A DNA stretch of 64,000 nucleotides, taken from Macrobrachium rosenbergii. Taxonomy: Eukaryota > Arthropoda > Malacostraca > Decapoda > Palaemonidae. The stretch's first letter is position 1; the number at the start of each line of letters is the position of its first letter. This document shows positions 1 to 64,000 of the stretch, in pieces. Below the pieces are notes generated by a model. That model was not told the DNA's origin. It was given only the letters and a program-made list of their open reading frames with translations, and did no database searches. The stretch spans positions 48,009,297 through 48,073,296 of the forward strand of contig NC_089766.1 in the NCBI RefSeq assembly GCF_040412425.1, in the 5' to 3' direction. The position numbers and the translations under genes were made by a program.

Positions 1-616
1 TTCTCCCCACGTACCCTATCGGGTATTTTTGATGTCAGTGATGTACCCCCTTCACTTTGTACAAAGTGGAAAACAAAACAAAGTAGATGACTCTCCTGAC
101 ATAACCAATGATACTGTAAATTCAAAGAATTCCATAAAAAATACAGACAATTTTTTATAATTATTTACCTGTGGCTATGCAGCCGGTGGGCGGCCAGGCC
201 CCTAACACTAACGACCCGTGGGGAGCGCGTGCCCCTGACAGATCCTTGGCGTACCCCCGGCTGAAAACCCCTGGTACAGGGCCTTTCATGAATATTTCTC
301 GAGACAACAGAAGACTTTTGGTGTTTCTTAATGTTTTACTGAAAGTTCTTCGATGGGTAAGTGATAAGATTCATTGTGATCTCCGTAGGGGAGTAGTGCC
401 GTCAGCGCACCTCTTGTGGTGCACTGTAGGCATTACTTAAGATTCTTTGCAGCGTGCCTTCTTAAGGCCCATAGCTGCAACCTCTTTCGTTCCTTTTACT
501 GTACCTCCTTTCACATTCTCTTTCTTCCATCTGACTTTCCTTAACCCTCTCCTAACAATTGTTTCATAGTTCAGCCTTTATCTGTGGTGCTTATGACTGC
601 TTCTTTTCATTTCCAG
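1..616. other. Intron upstream of the first visible exon
   Basis: No coding segment of the fibrocystin-L gene is recognisable here, although the gene must continue upstream because exon 1 starts in mid-codon. A GC-richer block at about 170-290 stays open in one frame but resembles no PKHD1L1 segment and may be a repeat. An R1 repeat occupies 381-576. The polypyrimidine tract and acceptor of exon 1 (tttccag, AG at 615-616) close the region. Confidence 0.6.
381..576 (+). repeat. R1 dispersed repeat, partial
   Basis: Begins with the inverted GTCAGCGCACC/GGTGCACTG stem and continues through GCTGCAACC and the pyrimidine-rich body. It lacks the 3' third seen in full copies. Confidence 0.75.
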
Positions 617-57816
<57,200 letters not shown>

Positions 57817-58395
57817 AGTGTATTCCGGTTTAAAAAAAGCCACCTCTTGAGAACAGAATTGCGAAGGAGTACAAACATGGCGGCCTGCGGCTGCTCCGTC
57901 TCTTATACGTCACGCTAGCATTTATTTTTCACTGGTTCTGGTAATCAAACTCATATTAATGGATTTTGGTCTATTTTTTCCGGGTATGAAGCAAACATTA
58001 AACTGATATATATTGTCTCACTTCGTTCATATGAAAAAGCACGAATTATTATCATTTTGAAATCAACGCTTGCTATTGGCAGCAAAGTTAAACGAATATT
58101 TACACCAGAATATCATTTTTCGTCAATGTCAGTTCTTTTAACATTCCAATTCTTAATTTCCCAACAACTCGAGACTCGAAACCTTTGGTTGGCTGATGAA
58201 AATGGTACTTGGCATCGCAGCCGACGATGAAAAACGTCTGGGTTTTTAAAATATTTATTCTATCTAGAGAAAGGAACCGTAATGTATGGTCTGTAATAAA
58301 ACTCCTAGTCTTTAGTATACAACGAACGCTCATGTTAAATTTTTATACATCGTTTTCTGGAGACAAATAATAAATGTGGTTTTGGAGATGTGGTT
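57817..58395 (+). other. Probable 3' UTR of the PKHD1L1-like gene
   Basis: AT-rich non-coding sequence follows the stop. Two AATAAA hexamers occur, at 58295-58300 and 58369-58374. The second is followed within about 20 bp by GT-rich sequence (tgtggttttggagatgtgg), the usual downstream element, so cleavage near 58385-58395 is inferred. Confidence 0.6.
58369..58374 (+). terminator. Poly(A) signal AATAAA
   Basis: Canonical hexamer 553 bp after the stop codon with a GT-rich element just downstream. An earlier AATAAA at 58295 is an alternative. Confidence 0.55.
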
Positions 58396-59390
58396 TGATT
58401 TCATTGCCTCTGCATACTTGGTAGCTCGTAGCCTGTAAGTTCCTTTAAAATTGTATTAACTCTCAGAAATTGTTAATGCACTCATATGCATCTAGTGGAT
58501 GAGAGACGGTAAGTACTGTGAAATTTTTTATTAGAAATATAGTTCTGTACAAAGACAAAGTCCACGAAGGATTTTTTATCATTTAGTTATATATTCATCA
58601 CGTTCCACATTTTCGTGATTCAGTTATACACAGTTTTATATATATTATGTTTTTTTGGCATGGTATTTTATTATCGTTATTGCTAATGAATGCAAATTTG
58701 GACAATCCTCTAAAAATATTTGTATTTTTTTTTACATTTAAACTTTTTTTTTATTGTTTATTGTCCGTCTTCAAATAGTTTAACCAGACCATTGATTTCC
58801 AATGGGTACTTTCCGTAAATTTTTGTACTGAATGCTTGAAGCAACTTTCATATTCATCGTATATTTCAGATATTGATCATTTTTATACATTCCTTTCCAT
58901 CATAATTGCCCCGTGGAAGTCGAGTATCGGTAATAGTGCAATTGTCAAACAACTTCAAATGACTTAGTTACGTCGTTTGGCTTTGGAACCAGTAGTTATA
59001 CTTAACGAAGTCAAACAGCCGCCCATATATACCTACAGATTTGTCATTGGTTAGGAGGGATAAAGAGTTCTCTCTCACCAGTCAGAACAATGCATTTGGA
59101 CTCTTTCGTTTCAGCTGACCAATTAAAAACCGAATTTACAGACCCTTCTGCGGGGTTATTTTTGCCGGCCTGAAACTGGAATACTAATCCATTCAATGTT
59201 TTCTGGTTGGTACTGATCAAGGAGGTTAGCTCCTTGGTAGTGACATTTCATAGTGCTGGTTGCTCGAGAAGTCAGATAATTGATTAAATTGCACGAGCAA
59301 TTGTCACTGTTAGGCCTACTTAGACTGGAGATTTTTCCCGATGTTGGAGCGGTGTAGGCCTAACGAAAAATGGATACTGTCTGTCGTATT
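58396..59390. other. Intergenic region and probable promoter of the next gene
   Basis: AT-rich between 58396 and 58900, then less so. No open frame, repeat or clear core promoter motif could be picked out. It separates two genes on the same strand. Confidence 0.4.
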
Positions 59391-59453
59391 TAGTAAGAAA
59401 CGGACAAAGTATTGCAACTGACGGGGAAGAAACGCAAAGAGGAGAAGGGCGCC

Positions 59454-61506
59454 ATGTCTTGGTAAGTGCTTGATCTACGAGAATTTTATTTGATATTGGT
59501 CTGATTTGATTATATTAGGGGACTTTGCAGTGAAATAGATTACAGGCCTAGTGAGGGTTCGTGATTGTGAATTGTCCAGCTGTTAATCCAGGTGGATAAA
59601 ATTGACGTTAATGAACTTTTTGCCGGCAAAGTGACTTGAACAGGTAGCCGGAAGTTTCGGTTGTATCAGGACCCGGTCACCTGGCTTTCTTGGGACGAGA
59701 TGGGCGTGCGGGTGTCTATGGCCAAAATTCTTGAAGGTTTTCGAAGGGAAAAACCCCATTTCGTGTTCACATCACCGGTGCTTCTGGGTAAGAAAGGTAT
59801 TTGGTTTTTATATAATGTTCCTTTTCGTATCTAGAGATTTGGTGTCAAGTGTTCAAATATTTAAAGTTGAATAAACAGCTGGATATCTAACCCGTTGTTG
59901 CGTGATCATTGCTGAAGGTCAAGGTGACAAAACTGAATGTACCTTTTATTTATGCAATATATTTGCGGTAGATTATGTAAGTAAATATGGTGACTAGAAT
60001 ATTTTTGTCAATTCGAGGCTACTGGTAAGTTTTGTTAGTAGCGACTAGTTTCCTTCGGGGATTTAAAATTATTAGTTTTGTGAATGGCTCTAAAACTGCA
60101 GGTATATTCAGTGACTTCGAACTTTGAGTACTCCCGACAGAATTTGGTCATTATTTTTCAGTTACTTGGGATTATTTCGTAACCTGAATATAAATGGAAT
60201 ACCAAAACAAACTGCGTTAGACTTTGGGGAAAAACTATAGAACTACTCCGGACGGCTTATCACCTACTCAATTTCCGATACTTTTAGTGTTGCTGATGAA
60301 GGAGGTGGTGTTGCTTATTGGCGGTCAATTATTATTAACCTCACATCTTTATCTTGGACCCTTTGGGACACTCGGGGGAAGGTTTTGGGTGGGGTAAAAC
60401 ACGGGTAGAGAGAACGGACATATTGCTGTGATGGCCACCCTGTTAAATGGTTCCTTGCATTCGCAAGGCATATGGCAGCCATATGTTTTAAGAAGGAATT
60501 GGCTAAGGAGACATATTAGAAAAAAACTATACTAACCTAAATTAACGTAGTAGGCCGTGTTACTTAGCCGGGGGGAGGGCGGACCCCGTTGAAGGAAACC
60601 ACTTTTTACTAAAAGTTCCCCCTAAGACACTGCGCATGCTCGATAGCACTCCAAGATGGCCACCATACAATGACATATCAGTTCTGAGGTTAATTATTAC
60701 AGTCGATCCCCCCAAAACAACGGTAAATTCTTCATAAGCAACCAATATACAACAGAAAAACTCCATTTCCAAGGTAATAAGCCTCTCGGAGGTATACTGT
60801 AGTTCTACCGGCTTGGGTTTGAAAACTATTTAGTACAGCCGCTTACAGGGAACAGTGAAATTCTTAAGGCTTTTTGTATAAAGTTAAAAGGTATTTTGTC
60901 GAAATAATCCGTTACACATTTGCATTTAGATTTTACTTAGTGATAGGTTAGTTTAATAAGGAGTCTTCTGCCTGAGGTGTGATTTAATCGACTGGATCTT
61001 GTAGTACTCATCTTTGGTATGATTTGAAGTTTCTATGGTAACTGATATTAAGCAAGAACTCTCTACATTTCTTGGCTTTTCAGAATGACAACACCGTGAC
61101 TGTTGGTGCCACCTAAGCTTTTATATTTAATTTTTGGTAATGAGCTTTTATATTTAATTTTTGGTAATGAGGATGGAAGTATATTTTGCTAATATTATTG
61201 CAGTTAAACATTTATCGGGGAAAATACTGTGAAGTTTTGCTCCGGATGGTTAAAAAGGAAGGGCCGTTACTTATGTTGATTACAGATATGGAAATTAACT
61301 ATTAAAGTATTCTGAAAGTACGTTGTGATAAAAGTAAAACTGGTGGTGGTGTGTGTTTGCCTTTGGAGGGGGCCCGTTGTTTACAGAAGAATATGACATT
61401 AAAACTTTGTATTAAATTTGGTTCAATGCAAGTCTGATAAGGTGATCAGACCACGGCAATCCACAGAAAGGTGTTCCCATTTGACAATCCCCTTCGAAAG
61501 TGTATA

Positions 61507-61576
<70 letters not shown>

Positions 61577-64000
61577 ATGGTTCTCTAATTTTTCAAAGAC
61601 TCTCTCTCTCTGGCTGGTTCTTTATGGGTGACTTAAGACTCGGTCTTGAACGGATGCATGAGCTAGAGTTAGATAAGAGTGGTTTTAACTTTTCAAAGTT
61701 TACTGGATTGTGTAGCAGAATCCAGCAGGAATTTTAGCTGGTAGGGGTTGAACTATCTGTTTAAAGTCTGGGTTCACTGACTTAAGACCTTTGTTTGAAC
61801 GGATGATATAATATGGTTTCTGTGATTGTTTAGACGGTTAACCAGACATTCCAATCATTTTCGGAGGAATATAAGATTTAAACCAAGGGCCAAGCGTTGG
61901 GACCTATGAGGTCATTCAGTGTTGAAATGAAAATTGAGAGTAAATCAGGTTTGAGGAATTTTAGCCTGTGCAAAACCTCAGGCAACGAAAAAGTTGTATC
62001 ACTAATGCAAAAGAGAGAAAACTTTATAGCACGTTCCTATTAGTAAAAATATTATGTTCACTGAAAGTTCACGGTTTGTTTTATGGACGTGATAATTATT
62101 GAATGGATTCTGCATTATTTGAATGCGTTAATACAATTCTTTGACTCTCGACACGTCTTAAATAATTTTCGGAATAATAGTTAACATTGGAAACCGGAAA
62201 GTTCTTAAATGCAGTTAGTAAATATCTTGCTGGTACTTGAATTCCTTTTAAAACGCTAGTTGAAAGTTATGCAATTGACGAGGAACTGTACTTCTGGTAT
62301 AATATACCAGGTTTGAAAGGTGTATATTTATTATATATTAACAGGAGGTACTGCGAAACCTATCAGTTTCACAAGGCGGTATGAAGACATTTATTTGTAA
62401 AAATTGTTATTTAGGCTTCAACCATAATGATTGTCTGATACACACAATCTCAACACTCAGACGACGAGAAAGTAGTAATTGATAGAATCAATTTTAGCAG
62501 ACATACCATGCAGTTGAATACCTGGTCCTCAGCTTGGCTATGGTGAAATATGTGGCATGTTGGAAGTACCATTATAATTATGTTGAAGGGTGAAATGTAA
62601 GTTTACATCAGAAAATTGTCATGAACTGGGGTAGTCATGTAAAATAGCCATTCACCCTTTAGGGGGGTTAGTGCTGTCAGTGCACCTCACAGGGTGTACT
62701 GTAGGTATTATTTAAGGTTCTTTGCAGCATCCCTTCTTTAGGCCAATAGCTACAACCCCTTTCATTACTTTTACTGTACCTCCATTCACATTCTCTCTAT
62801 TCCATCTTACTTTCCACCCTCTTATAACAATTTCATAGTGCAACTGCGAGGTTTTCCTCCTGTTACACCTTTGTAACTTTTTCAATTTGCTCTCATTGTG
62901 ACCTAACCACCTAAATTGTATATTCTATAATATTCTCAATAGTCATTCGGTGCAGATATAGGTGATTCTGATTCTGGCATGTAAGGATTTTATTACGGGA
63001 TTAAGGCGAGTTATTAAACCAGGTATTAGTCCAAAGCAAAGCATTATAGGTGGAATTCACGGTAAAGCCTGTTGACAAAGCTGAATGAGTTCGGGACGAT
63101 TATCACATGACCCTTCAGGCCATATGAAGTTTAGGCCACATATGGCTGTAAAAGACATGGCGGAAGCTCCTTGGGACGCCGTGTTTAGTACCAGCCCCTC
63201 GGGGATCAAACTGTATAAACCGATTTCGGCCGTTTGCCAGTTTTGGATGTTACTGACCTAAATGACTTCCGGCTGAAACGAGCAGGACCCGGCTGAATCG
63301 AGGTGATATGCTATACTTTGAGAGGTCATTAGATGGTTAATGAAGGCATGGTTTTGTTGTTTTGAGACCTGAAGTGATTTCTAACATGTATCATTTTTGC
63401 TGTATAAGTTTTAACCATTTTAAATTATTGATTTTTCGTTTTTTTAAATGAGTGAAACGTGGACAGAAGTATAATTGAACTTTAAAACAATTTTATATAG
63501 TTTTTAAGTCAAAGGTAATAGGTCTATTCAGGTTTGGAGATCATCAGTTATGTGTTTAGAATTTATCGTGAGCATTTGATCGTTAACTAAGGTTTGTTAT
63601 TTGAATATGAAATGTTGTACACAGTTTCAGTTCATTTTATCAAGCAATTGAAACAAACGCTGCTAAGTATTGACCATTCTTGTAGAATGGATCAGTCGTG
63701 TCTCATGTCAGAAACTGGTACCAGAATAATTATTCGGTTGCAGAGGACATTATTCAATGTTTTTAATGTATTTAAACATTACTGATATTATTAAAGACAC
63801 CAGTAATATGTTTTGAAGAGAAATTTAATGGTTTCCATTGCCCCAAAGCCATAGAACTTTAGGGTAGTCATGTACAGTAATTATTTTTGAATCTGTTTTC
63901 CCTAATGTCATTAATGTAGGTAATTTTTTTTTTTTTACAGGGGTGGTTTCACTATAGGGGCTACTACAGCCATTTTGAATAGTCGTTTCGGTACATGCAT
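59454..64000 (+). CDS. Start of a second gene (partial), product not recognised
   Basis: At 59454 a start codon in the context gcgccATGt is followed after eight coding bases by a good donor (TG|GTAAGT, exon end 59461). At 63941, after a T-rich tract and acag, an exon opens in exactly the needed phase. The joined N-terminus reads MSWGGFTIGATTAILNSR and continues to the window edge. The intron would be about 4.5 kb. The compact start, Kozak-like context and phase match support a real gene. I do not recognise the protein and give no function. Confidence 0.45.
61511..61574 (+). repeat. (TC)n microsatellite
   Basis: 32 perfect TC units. Confidence 0.95.
61868..61985 (-). repeat. R1 dispersed repeat, truncated
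   Basis: Only the 3' end (GGCCAAGCGTTGGGACCTATGAGG onward, reverse) in the first intron of the second gene. Confidence 0.65.
62658..62925 (+). repeat. R1 dispersed repeat
   Basis: Copy with the full 5' stem and pyrimidine-rich body; the 3' end is diverged. Confidence 0.75.
63157..63215 (+). repeat. R6 hairpin repeat, single half
   Basis: ATGGCGGAAGCTCCTTGGGA, then GTTTAGTACCAGCCCCTCGG and GGATCAAACT, matching one arm of the repeat at 55363. Confidence 0.55.

Larger units (their letters stand above)
59462..63940 (+). other. Long first intron of the second gene
   Basis: Holds a 64-bp TC microsatellite (61511-61574), two R1 repeat copies (61868-61985 minus, 62658-62925 plus), a 26-bp tandem duplication (about 61117-61168) and a single half of the R6 hairpin repeat (63157-63215). 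Nothing coding was recognised. Confidence 0.4.

Noticed and set aside
171..440. Open frame in the first 440 bases
   Set aside because: It has no similarity to the expected N-terminal fibrocystin-L segments, runs into an R1 repeat and lacks convincing splice borders.
60560..60772. Minus-strand open frame of 70 codons
   Set aside because: No recognisable domain, no splice or start context, and it lies in a long intron of the second gene.

Overview
The window is a stretch of animal (arthropod) nuclear DNA, most probably from a decapod crustacean. It has small exons of about 60 to 300 bp with canonical GT-AG borders, long AT-rich introns, many microsatellites (AAT, AT, GT, CT, TTC) and a dense load of short dispersed repeats of the kind seen in shrimp and prawn genomes. 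A caridean prawn is my best guess, but that part rests on a general impression of the repeat families and is weak.

One gene fills almost everything from 617 to 57816 on the + strand. I could join 62 exons with compatible phases into about 10.7 kb of coding sequence (about 3,570 codons). It encodes a fibrocystin-L (PKHD1L1) family protein. The 5' end, including the signal peptide, the first IPT repeats and any PA14 domain, lies upstream of the window. Order of domains: end of an N-terminal module (exons 1-2); IPT/TIG array (exons 2-8); cupredoxin-like domain (9-10); second IPT array (11-20), which contains one very large exon (15); first G8 domain (21-24/25); first parallel beta-helix region (26-30); linker (31-35); second G8 (36-41); second beta-helix region (42-47); a long C-terminal region (48-62) ending in a stop at 57814-57816 with no transmembrane segment. 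A poly(A) signal sits at 58369.

A second + strand gene seems to begin at 59454: a short first coding exon (ATG TCT TG) splices in frame to an exon at 63941 that runs off the window. I do not recognise its product.

The introns hold at least five dispersed repeat families. R1 is a ~290 bp element. R2 is a tRNA-derived SINE with an AAT tail. R3 is a ~400 bp element with an internal palindrome. R4 and R5 are inverted-repeat MITE-like elements. There are also other MITE-like elements, a decayed non-LTR reverse-transcriptase fragment, and many minisatellites.

Most unusual points: a ~106-residue acidic insert inside one IPT domain, bracketed by two perfect furin-type RRKR sites; several tandem repeats that have duplicated the splice sites of this gene (six acceptors at exon 32, five donors at exon 18, three donors at exon 35, two acceptors at exon 61); the missing membrane anchor; and two single-base frame breaks (exons 15 and 23) in an otherwise intact gene. 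Introns not listed separately contain nothing I recognise.
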